Origin: W0P28-013 sp051870755
GTDB taxonomy: Bacteria > Bacteroidota > Bacteroidia > Bacteroidales > Paludibacteraceae
NCBI GenBank assembly: GCA_051870755.1
Contig: JBJECE010000001.1
Span: 27,558-91,557 of the forward strand
DNA length: 64,000 bases
Direction of reading: 5' to 3'
The notes under the pieces were generated by a model, which saw nothing but the letters and a program-made list of their open reading frames with translations, did no database searches and was not told the origin of the DNA. This document shows, one piece after another, positions 34,154-43,277 of this stretch. Within the stretch, counting starts at the first letter, position 1, and each line of letters begins with the position of its first letter. Position numbers and translations under genes: made by a program.

Positions 34154-35025
34154 TTTCCTCGTTGTTTGAACAACCCAATCAATGCACGCACATAGTCATC
34201 TTGACTGACATCGACGGCTATGGCGTCGATGCCGGCTTTCAGTTTCAGACGTTGCAGGCGCAGGCGCGATTCGTCCCACAGATTTTTATACATCATACGC
34301 CAACGGCGGTCGTCGGTATCGATCCAAATGCGTTCGCCGGTTTCGGCATCTTTCACTTTCATCAACCCGACCGATGGCAGTTCGGCTTCGCGGCGGTCGT
34401 ACACACGCAGAACTATCACATCGTGTTTGCGGCTTGCTATCAGCAATTCGTCGTCGTAGGGTTTCGTGTCCAAAAAGTCGGAAATCAGAAACGCAGTGCA
34501 TCTCTTTTTGACAACGTTGGTGAAGTGTTTCAAGGCAAATGCCATGTCGGTACGCCGACTTTGAGGCTCGAAATTGAGGAGTTCGCGTATGATGTACAGA
34601 ATGTGTTTGCGCCCTTTTTGCGGCGGAATGTATTTTTCGATTTTGTCGGTAAAGAAAATTGCGCCGATTTTGTCGTTGTTCAGCATGGCCGAAAAAGCCA
34701 ATGTGGCTGCCATTTCGGTCATCACGTCGCGTTTCAGGCATTTGCCGGAACCGAAATCCAAACTTGCTGACACATCGACCAGCAACATCACGGTCAGTTC
34801 GCGCTCTTCTTCGAATACTTTGACATACGGCCGGCGGAAACGCGCCGTTACATTCCAATCGATATTGCGCACATCGTCGCCATATTGATATTCGCGAACT
34901 TCCGAAAAAGTCATACCGCGCCCTTTGAATGCGGAGTGATATTCACCCGCAAAGATGTTGCGCGACAAACCGCGTGTCTTGATTTCGACACGACGCACTT
35001 TTTGTAACAATTCGCTTGTTTCCAT
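34150..35025 (-). CDS. DUF58 family protein
   Basis: A 291-residue protein with a degenerate VWA fold. The signature GRGMTFSEVREYQYGDDVR and IDWNVTARF identify DUF58, and LLVDVSASLDFGSG keeps a MIDAS-like DxSxS. It is regularly encoded beside MoxR ATPases. The ATG at 35025 was chosen over an in-frame TTG one codon upstream. It starts 19 nt after the moxR stop. Confidence 0.92.
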   Translation of the reverse strand: METSELLQKVRRVEIKTRGLSRNIFAGEYHSAFKGRGMTFSEVREYQYGDDVRNIDWNVTARFRRPYVKVFEEERELTVMLLVDVSASLDFGSGKCLKRDVMTEMAATLAFSAMLNNDKIGAIFFTDKIEKYIPPQKGRKHILYIIRELLNFEPQSRRTDMAFALKHFTNVVKKRCTAFLISDFLDTKPYDDELLIASRKHDVIVLRVYDRREAELPSVGLMKVKDAETGERIWIDTDDRRWRMMYKNLWDESRLRLQRLKLKAGIDAIAVDVSQDDYVRALIGLFKQRGK

Positions 35026-35044
35026 CAATGATAACTCGTTGTGT

Positions 35045-36040
35045 TTAAGGTACTTCTACTGCGTTCAACACTTCGTTGATAATCTCTTCCGACGTCATAT
35101 TGTTGGCTTCGGCTTCGTAACTCAACCCGATGCGGTGGCGCAATACATCGTAGGCTACGGCACGCACGTCTTCGGGAATAACGTAGCCGCGCCGTTTGAT
35201 GAACGCATACGCACGCGCTGCCAGCGCCAAACTGATGGATGCGCGCGGCGAACCGCCGAACGAAATCATATTTTTCAGGTCTTTCAGGCCGTACTCTTCG
35301 GGATAACGCGTGGCAAACACAATATCGACGATGTAACGTTCGATTTTTTCGTCCATATAAACCTCGCGCACCACTTCGCGGGCTTCCAAAATGTCCTGCA
35401 ATTTCAGAATCGGTTTGCCGACCGGTTGTGCCGCAGCGATATTCTGACGCAAAATCAGTTTTTCTTCCTCTTTTTGCGGATAATTGACCACCACTTTCAG
35501 CATAAAACGATCGACTTGCGCTTCGGGCAGCGGATAGGTGCCTTCTTGCTCAATCGGGTTTTGTGTGGCCATTACCAAAAATGGTTTGGGCAGGTCGAAA
35601 GTCTCTTCGCCGATGGTAACTTGACGCTCCTGCATCGCTTCGAGCAACGCACTTTGTACCTTGGCCGGCGCACGATTTATCTCGTCGGCCAAAATGAAAT
35701 TGGCAAATACCGGACCTTTCTTCACCGAAAAGTCGTCGGTCTTCTGGCTGTAAATTAACGTTCCGACTACGTCGGCCGGCAACAAATCCGGCGTAAACTG
35801 TATGCGACTAAAATCGGCATCTATCAGTTGCGCAAGGGTTTTGATGGCCAATGTTTTTGCCAACCCGGGGACGCCTTCGAGCAAAATATGACCATCCGAC
35901 AAAAGGCCGATGAGCAACGACTCTACCAAATGCTTCTGTCCGACAATGGTCTGATTCATGCCCATCATCAACGCATCGACAAACGCACTGCGACGTTCGA
36001 TACGCTCGTTCAATTCTCTGATATCAACTACTTGATCCAT
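35045..36040 (-). CDS. MoxR-type AAA+ ATPase
   Basis: A 331-residue protein with Walker A GVPGLAKT, Walker B ILADEINRAPAK followed by VQSALLEAMQERQVTIG, and sensor 1 MATQNPIEQEG. MoxR ATPases act as chaperones for VWA-protein complexes, which fits the downstream DUF58-batABCDE genes. The start MDQVVDIREL was chosen because the preceding 19 codons include promoter sequence. It is the first gene of the operon. Confidence 0.93.
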   Translation of the reverse strand: MDQVVDIRELNERIERRSAFVDALMMGMNQTIVGQKHLVESLLIGLLSDGHILLEGVPGLAKTLAIKTLAQLIDADFSRIQFTPDLLPADVVGTLIYSQKTDDFSVKKGPVFANFILADEINRAPAKVQSALLEAMQERQVTIGEETFDLPKPFLVMATQNPIEQEGTYPLPEAQVDRFMLKVVVNYPQKEEEKLILRQNIAAAQPVGKPILKLQDILEAREVVREVYMDEKIERYIVDIVFATRYPEEYGLKDLKNMISFGGSPRASISLALAARAYAFIKRRGYVIPEDVRAVAYDVLRHRIGLSYEAEANNMTSEEIINEVLNAVEVP

Positions 36041-36094
36041 ATAAATAAAAGTATTGTTTGTTCTAATAACTGAAACATTAACATAAATCCACTG

Positions 36095-36125
36095 CAAAGT
36101 TAGTGTTTTGTGTTAAAATTCAACC
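36095..36125 (-). promoter_or_regulatory. Promoter of the moxR-bat operon
   Basis: Minus strand reads TAACTTTG at 36102-36095; a TTG lies at 36123-36121, a spacing of 18 nt, slightly short of the usual 19-20. It is 55 nt upstream of the moxR start. Confidence 0.5.
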
Positions 36126-36177
36126 TATCGACAGCGTTAAAAATCTTAAAATCATTCATTTTTAACTTTTATATACA

Positions 36178-36201
36178 CAAAAAGAACCCGATATAGGGCC
36201 C
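36178..36201 (-). terminator. Intrinsic terminator after the HU-LysM gene
   Basis: On the minus strand GGGCCC (36201-36196) pairs with GGGTTC (36089-type arm at 36189-36184, two G-U pairs), followed by a T-run. It lies 19 nt after the gene's stop codon. Confidence 0.65.
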
Positions 36202-36219
36202 TTTTTGTTAATTTTAATA

Positions 36220-37392
36220 TTAGTCGCCAATTTTTTTGTAGGTTTCGCCAAGGCGATGTGCATAGTTTACAGCTGCCGTGTCGGTGGCATCGACAAGGCG
36301 CGCATCTAATGCCGGAATCTGCAGCGTCATACCCACCTCCAACGCGTCGGGCGTAGCCATAATGTGCCGGTTGGCTTCGTAGATATAGACCCAAAATTCG
36401 GTATGGCCGTAGTATTTGCGTGCCAATTGTGCCAAATGTACGCCTTTGACGATGTGTTCCGTGCCGACAAAGTGGTCGTACACGCGCATCGTATCGAACG
36501 TGGGAGCGACTGTCGTGTCGGGTTGTGCGGTTAACGAGTCGGTCGCATCGCAGGAAACTGCCTGCTCGTCGGGTGTGCAACGTGCGATGCAGTCGTCAAA
36601 CCACACGCATGTGTCAGCCCATTTGTCCTCGCACCATGTGCGTATGATGTCGCCATACCAATAGCACGATGCAGCGATGCCGCCGCCCAACAATACGAGG
36701 ATTGTTACAAGAATCCATACCCATACATGATGTCGTTTTTTGGCCGGCTGCGGCGTGCGGACGGCATTATCGACTATCGCTTTTATCAATGCTTGTTGTT
36801 CGTCGGTGGGCGTTGGCACTGCCGGTTGTTCCGCTATCGGCTGCTTGTTGGTGTCGGTGTCAGGGGCCGGTGTTTCTGGGATTTCGGGCGTCGCATCATT
36901 GCTTGGTAACGGTGTCGGGGCGTCGGTCGGTTCCTGCGGTTCGGCCACTTGGCCAACTTGTGGTTCGGGTAGCGGCGGCTCGATAATCGGCGGTTCGACT
37001 GCGGCGTCATTTATTTCGGACAAAATATCTTTTATCTCATTGGCCTGTTCGGTCAGCCGTTTCAAGGGCATCTCTTTGGGTTCGTCGTTTTCGGTGGTTG
37101 GCGCTCCCAATGCCTCTTTCAGTACGACATCGGCTGCAAATGCCAATTTATCGTGTCCTGCGATGTTGATGGCTTCGCCTGTGCGCACATCGACACTGCG
37201 GCGCGGTTCGACCCACTGCAGACGAAACGTGCCAATGCCGTTTAGTTTGACGTTTTTTTCGGTCAGCAAGGTTTCTTGGAAGACCTCTTGCAGAACCGTC
37301 AGAAAGCGCGCGGCTTCGGTTTTAGTGGCAAAAGCGCCATGTCCGGCCAATAAGGCGACCAAATCTTGTTGATTGATTTTCTCTTTTCCCAT
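36220..37392 (-). CDS. Membrane protein with N-terminal HU domain and C-terminal LysM
   Basis: A 390-residue protein. Residues ~1-95 resemble HU/IHF (LLTEKNVKLNGIGTFRLQW, EPRRSVDVRTGEAI). A Pro/Glu-rich linker covers ~120-215. One membrane helix lies at ~222-246 (VWILVTILVLLGGGIAASC). Near residues 325-375 is a LysM-like domain (GVHLAQLARKYYGHTEFW, IYEANRHIM, LEVGMTLQIP). The topology predicts a cytoplasmic DNA-binding head and a periplasmic peptidoglycan-binding tail. It is encoded 5 nt after an HU gene. A role in tying the nucleoid to the cell wall is inference. Confidence 0.82.
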   Translation of the reverse strand: MGKEKINQQDLVALLAGHGAFATKTEAARFLTVLQEVFQETLLTEKNVKLNGIGTFRLQWVEPRRSVDVRTGEAINIAGHDKLAFAADVVLKEALGAPTTENDEPKEMPLKRLTEQANEIKDILSEINDAAVEPPIIEPPLPEPQVGQVAEPQEPTDAPTPLPSNDATPEIPETPAPDTDTNKQPIAEQPAVPTPTDEQQALIKAIVDNAVRTPQPAKKRHHVWVWILVTILVLLGGGIAASCYWYGDIIRTWCEDKWADTCVWFDDCIARCTPDEQAVSCDATDSLTAQPDTTVAPTFDTMRVYDHFVGTEHIVKGVHLAQLARKYYGHTEFWVYIYEANRHIMATPDALEVGMTLQIPALDARLVDATDTAAVNYAHRLGETYKKIGD

Positions 37393-37397
37393 AGCGC

Positions 37398-37676
37398 CTA
37401 TTGTTTAAGTTTTTCTTTGAATGTGCCCGAGACGCGGAATGCCGGTGCTGTCCGTTCGGGCAGCGACACGCGCTCTTTGGTCGCTGGGTTCACTACCGAA
37501 CGTGCGTCGCGTTTGCGCGTTTCGAGTACGCCGATGCCTAAAAAGGCTATCTGTTTCCCATTTTGCAATTGCGCACTGATTTCTTCGACGAAAACTTTCA
37601 CTTTCAGCGCAGCATCTTTTTGCGAAATGCCGAGTTTGCGTGCCAATTCTGCTTGTATTCCTTTTCCTTTTGCCAT
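37398..37676 (-). CDS. HU-family DNA-binding protein
   Basis: A 92-residue histone-like protein: the helical dimer part (IQAELARKLGISQKDAAL), then GIGVLETRKRDARSV and the beta-arm with VVNPATKERVSLPERTAP, which contains the intercalating Pro. It bends DNA non-specifically. It starts 65 nt downstream of rimO and probably continues the ribosomal-ftsY-rimO transcript. No TAnnTTTG box is visible in the gap. Confidence 0.9.
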   Translation of the reverse strand: MAKGKGIQAELARKLGISQKDAALKVKVFVEEISAQLQNGKQIAFLGIGVLETRKRDARSVVNPATKERVSLPERTAPAFRVSGTFKEKLKQ

Positions 37677-37741
37677 AAGTTGACGCTTTATCTACAAAAA
37701 TCGGTGCAAGTTACATTTTTTTTTGCAAACTACCAAATACA

Positions 37742-39034
37742 TTACAATAAATGTGCAAACAAATCGAATGTGTCGGCGCTGTCAATCTTGGCATCGTAAA
37801 ATTGACCGATTTGTGTCTGCGGGTTTTCGGAGGCGGCTATTAGCACTTCGCCGTCCACTTCGGGCGAGTCGTATTCGGTGCGGCCGACAAAATAATCGCC
37901 TTCGCGGCGGTCGATGACAACGCGCAGTTCGCGTCCGACTTTTGCGGCATTGATTTCGCCGGCTATCTGTTCCTGTATCGACATAATTTCATCGACACGC
38001 GCCTGTTTCACTTCGAACGGAATGTCGTCCACATAGTGTTTGTTGGCAAATGTGCCGTCTTCGTCGGAATAGGCAAAAGCGCCTAAACGCTCGAAACGCA
38101 CGTCGCGCACGAAGGCTTTCAACTCCTCGACGTCGGCTTCTGTTTCGCCGGGATGTCCCAACAAAAGGGTCGTCCGCAAATGAATGTCGGGCACTTCGTC
38201 GCGGAAACGTTGCAACAATTCGTAGGTTTGCGCTTTTGTGATGTGGCGGCGCATTTTGGCGAGCATATTGTCCGAAATGTGTTGCAGCGCGATGTCCAAA
38301 TAGTTGCATACGTTGGGACGTTCGCGCATAACACGCAATACGTCGTACGGAAATTGTGCCGGATAAGCGTAATGCAGCCGCAGCCATTCGACACCTTGAA
38401 TATCGGCCAAACGTTCGATCAGTTCGGGCAATTTCAGTGCGTGGTACAAGTCCGTGCCGTACGACGACAAATCTTGGGCAATGATCTGAAATTCTTTGAC
38501 GCCTTGCGCAGCGAGCCAACGCACCTCCTGCTCGATTTCTTCCATCGGGCGACTGCGATGCCGACCCGTAATCAGCGGAATGGCGCAATAGGAGCAAAAA
38601 CGATTGCACCCTTCGGAAATTTTGACATACGCGTAGTGCGCCGGCGTAGTCTGCACGCGTTCGAGTTGCAAGTCGGCGCGAAACTGTTTGCCCAAGTCGG
38701 CCACAAGCTCGTTGTAATTGAATTTGCCGTAAAATTTATCGACTTCGGGAATCTCGGTCTGCAACTCTTTCAGGTAACGCTCCGACAAACAGCCCATTAC
38801 AAACAATTTTTTCAGTTTGTGTTGTTGTTTGCGCTTGGCGCATTGCAATATCATGTTGATGCTCTCTTCTTTGGCATCGCCAATGAACCCGCATGTGTTC
38901 ACCACCACAATGTCGCCATCGGGATTGGGCGCATCGTGGCGCACACGATAGCCTACGGCGGCCAACTGTCGCATCAGATGTTCCGAATCGACCAAATTTT
39001 TGGAGCAACCCAATGTAATGAAATCCACCAACAT
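37742..39034 (-). CDS. rimO: Ribosomal protein uS12 methylthiotransferase
   Basis: A 430-residue radical-SAM enzyme. The N-terminal UPF0004 domain (ITLGCSKNLVDSE, VNTCGFIGDAKEESI) holds one iron-sulfur cluster; GCNRFCSYCAIPLITG is the radical-SAM CxxxCxxC; and a TRAM domain ends the protein. It methylthiolates an Asp of S12. The start MLVDFITLG was chosen because it lies 4 nt after the ftsY stop and matches the family. Confidence 0.95.
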   Translation of the reverse strand: MLVDFITLGCSKNLVDSEHLMRQLAAVGYRVRHDAPNPDGDIVVVNTCGFIGDAKEESINMILQCAKRKQQHKLKKLFVMGCLSERYLKELQTEIPEVDKFYGKFNYNELVADLGKQFRADLQLERVQTTPAHYAYVKISEGCNRFCSYCAIPLITGRHRSRPMEEIEQEVRWLAAQGVKEFQIIAQDLSSYGTDLYHALKLPELIERLADIQGVEWLRLHYAYPAQFPYDVLRVMRERPNVCNYLDIALQHISDNMLAKMRRHITKAQTYELLQRFRDEVPDIHLRTTLLLGHPGETEADVEELKAFVRDVRFERLGAFAYSDEDGTFANKHYVDDIPFEVKQARVDEIMSIQEQIAGEINAAKVGRELRVVIDRREGDYFVGRTEYDSPEVDGEVLIAASENPQTQIGQFYDAKIDSADTFDLFAHLL

Positions 39035-39038
39035 ACTA

Positions 39039-39989
39039 TCAACCCAATAACGAATCGACAAATTCCACTTTGTCGAACACTTGCAAATGCTCCATGCCTT
39101 CGCCCAAACCGATGTATTTCACGGGAATCTTAAACTGATCGGAAATGCCGATGACCACACCGCCTTTGGCTGTTCCGTCCAACTTGGTGATGGCCAGCGA
39201 TGTTACCTGCGTGGCTTTCGTAAACTGCTTGGCCTGTTCGAAGGCGTTCTGTCCCGTCGAACCGTCCAGCACCAGCAACACTTCGTGCGGTGTGTCGGGT
39301 ATCACTTTGCTCATCACATTGCGTATTTTGGTCAGTTCGTTCATCAGATTGACTTTGTTGTGCAAGCGTCCGGCGGTGTCTATCAGCACCACATCGGCAT
39401 CGTTGGCTTTGGCCGACATCAGTGTGTCGTAGGCCACCGATGCGGGGTCGGCGCCCATCTTTTGTTTCACTACGGGCACGCCCACGCGTTCGCCCCAAAT
39501 ACACAATTGTTCGACGGCGGCAGCTCTAAAGGTGTCGGCCGCGCCCAGATAGACTTTTTTGCCCGCTTTCTTGTACTGATAGGCCAATTTGCCGATGGTG
39601 GTCGTCTTGCCGACGCCGTTCACTCCGACAACCATAATCACATAGGGCTTGGCGGGCAGCGGCGTTGCAAAATCGCCTTGTGCGCCATGCTCGTTTTCGG
39701 TGAGCAATGCCACCACCTCTTCGCGTAAAATGGTGTTCAGTTCCGAGGTGTTTACATATTTGTCGCGGGCTACGCGTTTTTCGATGCGTTCGATGATGTT
39801 GAGCGTCGTTTCGACGCCTACGTCCGATGTTATCAGTGCCTCTTCCAATCCGTCGAGCACTTCGTCGTCCACTTTCGATTTGCCGGCGATGGCGCGCGTC
39901 AGTTTGGCGAACACGCCTTCTTTTGATTTTTGCAATCCGTGGTCGAGCACCTGCTTTTTCTCTTTACTAAACAATCCGAATAATCCCAT
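39039..39989 (-). CDS. ftsY: Signal recognition particle receptor FtsY
   Basis: A 316-residue protein with a very short A region and a full NG GTPase domain: GVNGVGKTTTIGKLA (G1), DTAGRLHN (G3), ITKLDGTAKGG (G4) and YIGLGEGMEHLQVFD. It docks the SRP-ribosome complex to the Sec translocon. It follows the DUF4295 gene by 82 nt. Confidence 0.95.
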   Translation of the reverse strand: MGLFGLFSKEKKQVLDHGLQKSKEGVFAKLTRAIAGKSKVDDEVLDGLEEALITSDVGVETTLNIIERIEKRVARDKYVNTSELNTILREEVVALLTENEHGAQGDFATPLPAKPYVIMVVGVNGVGKTTTIGKLAYQYKKAGKKVYLGAADTFRAAAVEQLCIWGERVGVPVVKQKMGADPASVAYDTLMSAKANDADVVLIDTAGRLHNKVNLMNELTKIRNVMSKVIPDTPHEVLLVLDGSTGQNAFEQAKQFTKATQVTSLAITKLDGTAKGGVVIGISDQFKIPVKYIGLGEGMEHLQVFDKVEFVDSLLG

Positions 39990-40071
39990 AAGCTGACTTT
40001 TTTAACAAAAAATCCTCATATCGACCGATACAAGGATTCCTTCGTGTTATAATCAAAGGTGCAAAGTGCAA

Positions 40072-40224
40072 TTATTTTGCAAAATAATCTTTCACCTTCT
40101 CATTCAAAACCATTTCTTCCTGAAAGACATAGGCTCCTGTTTTGGGCGATTTCACCATTTTGATGACTTTCGACCAACCACGACCTTCACCTTTTTGCAA
40201 CGATGCTACTACTTTCTTTGCCAT
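40072..40224 (-). CDS. DUF4295 small basic protein
   Basis: A 50-residue protein (MAKKVVASLQKGEGRGWSKV...ending KVKDYFAK). It matches the DUF4295 family, which in Bacteroidota sits between rpmG and ftsY exactly as here. It is lysine-rich and was proposed only by context to be ribosome-associated. It lies 15 nt after rpmG. Confidence 0.88.
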   Translation of the reverse strand: MAKKVVASLQKGEGRGWSKVIKMVKSPKTGAYVFQEEMVLNEKVKDYFAK

Positions 40225-40239
40225 AGTTGAACTTCTTTA

Positions 40240-40428
40240 TTATTTTATCTCTCTGTGAACAGTTACCCGTTTCAAAATTGGGTTGTATTTTTTCAACTCC
40301 AAGCGTTCCGGCGTGTTTTTGCGGTTTTTCGTCGTAATGTAACGCGATGTACCCGGCATGCCGCTGTCTTTGTGCTCTGTGCATTCCAAAATCACTTGCA
40401 CACGTGCCTCTTTGTTCTTTTTAGCCAC
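40240..40428 (-). CDS. rpmG: Large ribosomal subunit protein bL33
   Basis: A 62-residue protein: MAKKNKEARVQVILEC, then RYITTKNRKNTPERLELKKY, the bL33 core. The zinc cysteines of the C+ type are absent apart from one Cys, so this is a C- type bL33. It lies 18 nt after rpmB. Confidence 0.96.
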   Translation of the reverse strand: MAKKNKEARVQVILECTEHKDSGMPGTSRYITTKNRKNTPERLELKKYNPILKRVTVHREIK

Positions 40429-40446
40429 TGTACTTTCCTCCTAAAA

Positions 40447-40707
40447 TTAAGCGATTATACGAATATCTTTCCAGTCGCAATATCCGGCAGCAACCGCATC
40501 TTTCAAAGCGGCATCCAAACCTTTTTTATTGATAGTGCGAAGTCCTGCAGCCGACAAGCGCAGGCTAATCCAACATTGTTGTTCTACATAATAGAACTTT
40601 TTCGAAAACAAATTCAGGTCAAACGAGCGTTTGGTACGACGTTTCGAGTGCGAAACGTTGTTTCCTATCATTGCTTTTTTACCGGTAATCTGACAAATCT
40701 TTGACAT
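40447..40707 (-). CDS. rpmB: Large ribosomal subunit protein bL28
   Basis: An 86-residue protein starting MSKICQITGKKAMIGNNVSH with SKRRTKRSFDLNL, the bL28 signature. It is the first gene of the operon rpmB-rpmG-DUF4295-ftsY-rimO, which has a consensus promoter 45 nt upstream. Confidence 0.97.
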   Translation of the reverse strand: MSKICQITGKKAMIGNNVSHSKRRTKRSFDLNLFSKKFYYVEQQCWISLRLSAAGLRTINKKGLDAALKDAVAAGYCDWKDIRIIA

Positions 40708-40751
40708 TTTACTTATATTTATGCGTTATTTATTATTCCAAAATGAGTGTG

Positions 40752-40783
40752 CAAAGGTACAACTATTTTTTGTAACGCGCAAA
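40752..40783 (-). promoter_or_regulatory. Promoter of the rpmB operon
   Basis: Minus strand: TTTG at 40783-40780, 20 nt, TACCTTTG at 40759-40752. It is one of the best consensus promoters in the window, as expected for ribosomal genes. Confidence 0.8.
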
Positions 40784-40851
40784 CTTGTAGCGAAAATATT
40801 TTATAAAATTTTTAATCTCGCTGATAATCAGTTTATTAAGTTGTGCGTTTG

Positions 40852-43263
40852 CTACTCGTCGTCTTCTTCAAAGTCGGCTTTGACGTAATATGTGTCTTTG
40901 TGTTTTTTCGATTTTTTGCCGCCGCCGTAATAGCCGTAATCATATCCATAGCCATATCCGTAGCCATAACCATATCCGTAGCCGTATTTACCGAGTTTTT
41001 TCAAATCGACATCGTTCAGCACAATGTAGGCGTTCTCCAAGTTGTCGTCTTTGATGCGCTCGGTGAAACTCTTGAAGAAACTTTTGTTCGTTTTGGCGCA
41101 ACGCGCGATGATGAGTGTAACATCGACTTGCCGTGTGAGGGCAAAGGCGTCGGCTACCAAGCCCAACGGGCTGGTGTCGATGATGATGTAATCGTAGCGC
41201 TGTTTCAATTCGGCGAGTGCAGTGTGCAGCTTTTCGGAGCGTAACAATTCGCCGGGATTGGGCGGCACGGTGCCGCCAAGCAGAATGTCGAATCCGAGGT
41301 TTTCGTCGTGAATGATTGCTTCGTCTAACGATATGTCGCCTATCAAAAAGTGTGTGATGCCTTTGTGGTGCTTGTGCAGTAGCGGCGCGATACTTGGTTT
41401 GCGCAAGTCTAAGTCAATCAATAGTGTTTTGTGGCTTATCAAACCGTAAACGCCGGCAAAGTTGGCCGAAAAGTAGGTTTTGCCGTCGCCCGATTCGGCC
41501 GAGGTAATCAGCACGGTTATTGGGGCTTTGCGTTGCGCTATCGATTCGAGACGGGTGCGTATGCCGCGCAGCGATTCGGTGAAGGCCGATTTGGTGCTTT
41601 GAATGGAGAGCACCGGATTTTCGTCGTTTTTCTTGGTGTGCCGTATGCTGCCGACCAATGGGAAATAGCGTACCGATTTGGCGATGTCTTTTTCGCTGCG
41701 GATCGTAAAGTTCAGCAATTCGCGCAATACGATGAATGCTGCCGGTATCAGCAATCCGATAAGTGCGTAGGTGGTGTAGGTTTTCGAGGTCGAACCGCCA
41801 TTGACAACGCCGCCGACACGTGCCGGCTGCAGCACCGAGTTGTCGGGCACATTGGAGGCTTTGCGTATTTGGGCTTCGCTGCGTTTCTGCAATAGGAACG
41901 TGTAATAACTATCGTTGATTTTGTAGTCGCGCTCCAAGTTGATCATTTCGTTTTCTTTGGCCGGCAGTTCGCGACTTTCGGCTAACGCACGTTGGTATTC
42001 TTCTTCGTAGTTGGCGCGGTCGAGGTCGTACACACTGCGTACGTTGCGCAACACTTCGAGCAGCATCTCACGCACTTGTTGCATCTGTTTGGTGTAGCGC
42101 TCGTAGTTCGGATTTTTGACACCGATTTCGGAGCGGTCGAGTTGTAACTTGTTGTACTGACTTACCAAATCGAGCAGCGTTGGGTCGGACACGCCGATGC
42201 TGGTCGGCGCCACCAAAACATCTTCTACAATATTGTCTTTCAAATAGTTGGATAGATATTTGAAATAACGCTCTTTTTGTTCGAGTGCGATGCGTTGTTC
42301 GGCCAGACCCGCCATTTTGGAGGCTACGGTTCCCATGTAACTACCCACATCGATGATATTGTTTTCGCGACGGAATGCCCGCAGGCGGCCTTCGGACTCG
42401 GATAGCGAAACCGCTATTTGTTCCAATTGCTCATCGATAAATTCGATGGTGCGAATGGCTTCGGCATTCTTCTTTTCCAAATTGTTTTCGATGTATTTCT
42501 CGGCCAATTTATTCAGAAAATCGACATCGCGTGCGGGGTTGTCGCTGACTAACGAAATGTTCAGCACCGACGACATCTCGTCGGCCCAACCCACGCCAAG
42601 CCGTCCGTAAAACTCTTCTTCGAGCGACGCGATGGTGCGGAAACAGAACAAAAAGCGTTGATAGCCGTCTAATGCCTCTTGTCGGTGCACGGTGGCAAAC
42701 ATTAGCGAGTGTTCGAACGGTTCTTCGAAACGTCCGCGTATCACAATCGGATTTTCATCGACGTTGGTGCTGATGGTGAAACTATCGGTGCCGAGCGTTT
42801 CGAATACATATTCGTAGCCATACGCGGCTTCGCTCAAGTAATCGTGTTCGATGGAGATGGGTGCGCGCCCATACAGCGATGTGGTTTTGAATCGGCCGCG
42901 CGTGTAGTATTCCACGTCGAATGGCAGGCTTTCGACGGTGTTGCGCATCATGCTGTACGATCGTAGTAAAAATAATTGGTTGTTGCTGCTGCGGTAGGTG
43001 CCGCCTGCGCTGAAGCCCTGCATGAAACTATACTGATTGGCTGTGTTGTCTTCGATCAGCATTTTCATTTCGGTGGCGTATTGCGGCGTCCAACTGCGAT
43101 TTTGGTAATAGGCCAATCCGACGCCGACAATCAGTCCGACAACGAGCAGGTACCAATTGTGCAGAAACAGGCCGACCCATTCCATAATGTTGAATGAGGA
43201 CTCTTCTTCTTCGTCGGCATTGGCGGGCAATGGTGGTTGTGTATAATTCGTGTCTTGTGCCAT
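40852..43263 (-). CDS. Wzc-like chain-length determinant/tyrosine autokinase
   Basis: An 803-residue protein. The Wzz domain lies between two membrane helices (LFLHNWYLLVVGLIVGVG; TYALIGLLIPAAFIVL), with a long coiled coil between them. The cytoplasmic BY-kinase domain has Walker A SAESGDGKTYFSANFA, Walker A' LLIDLDLRKPS and Walker B IIIDTSPLGLVADA. The C-terminus holds a tyrosine cluster of alternating Gly-Tyr (~765-785), the presumed autophosphorylation site. It controls polymer length and export with the Wza-like genes 15 nt upstream. Confidence 0.93.
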   Translation of the reverse strand: MAQDTNYTQPPLPANADEEEESSFNIMEWVGLFLHNWYLLVVGLIVGVGLAYYQNRSWTPQYATEMKMLIEDNTANQYSFMQGFSAGGTYRSSNNQLFLLRSYSMMRNTVESLPFDVEYYTRGRFKTTSLYGRAPISIEHDYLSEAAYGYEYVFETLGTDSFTISTNVDENPIVIRGRFEEPFEHSLMFATVHRQEALDGYQRFLFCFRTIASLEEEFYGRLGVGWADEMSSVLNISLVSDNPARDVDFLNKLAEKYIENNLEKKNAEAIRTIEFIDEQLEQIAVSLSESEGRLRAFRRENNIIDVGSYMGTVASKMAGLAEQRIALEQKERYFKYLSNYLKDNIVEDVLVAPTSIGVSDPTLLDLVSQYNKLQLDRSEIGVKNPNYERYTKQMQQVREMLLEVLRNVRSVYDLDRANYEEEYQRALAESRELPAKENEMINLERDYKINDSYYTFLLQKRSEAQIRKASNVPDNSVLQPARVGGVVNGGSTSKTYTTYALIGLLIPAAFIVLRELLNFTIRSEKDIAKSVRYFPLVGSIRHTKKNDENPVLSIQSTKSAFTESLRGIRTRLESIAQRKAPITVLITSAESGDGKTYFSANFAGVYGLISHKTLLIDLDLRKPSIAPLLHKHHKGITHFLIGDISLDEAIIHDENLGFDILLGGTVPPNPGELLRSEKLHTALAELKQRYDYIIIDTSPLGLVADAFALTRQVDVTLIIARCAKTNKSFFKSFTERIKDDNLENAYIVLNDVDLKKLGKYGYGYGYGYGYGYGYDYGYYGGGKKSKKHKDTYYVKADFEEDDE

Positions 43264-43277
43264 AGTTTTCTTTCAGG

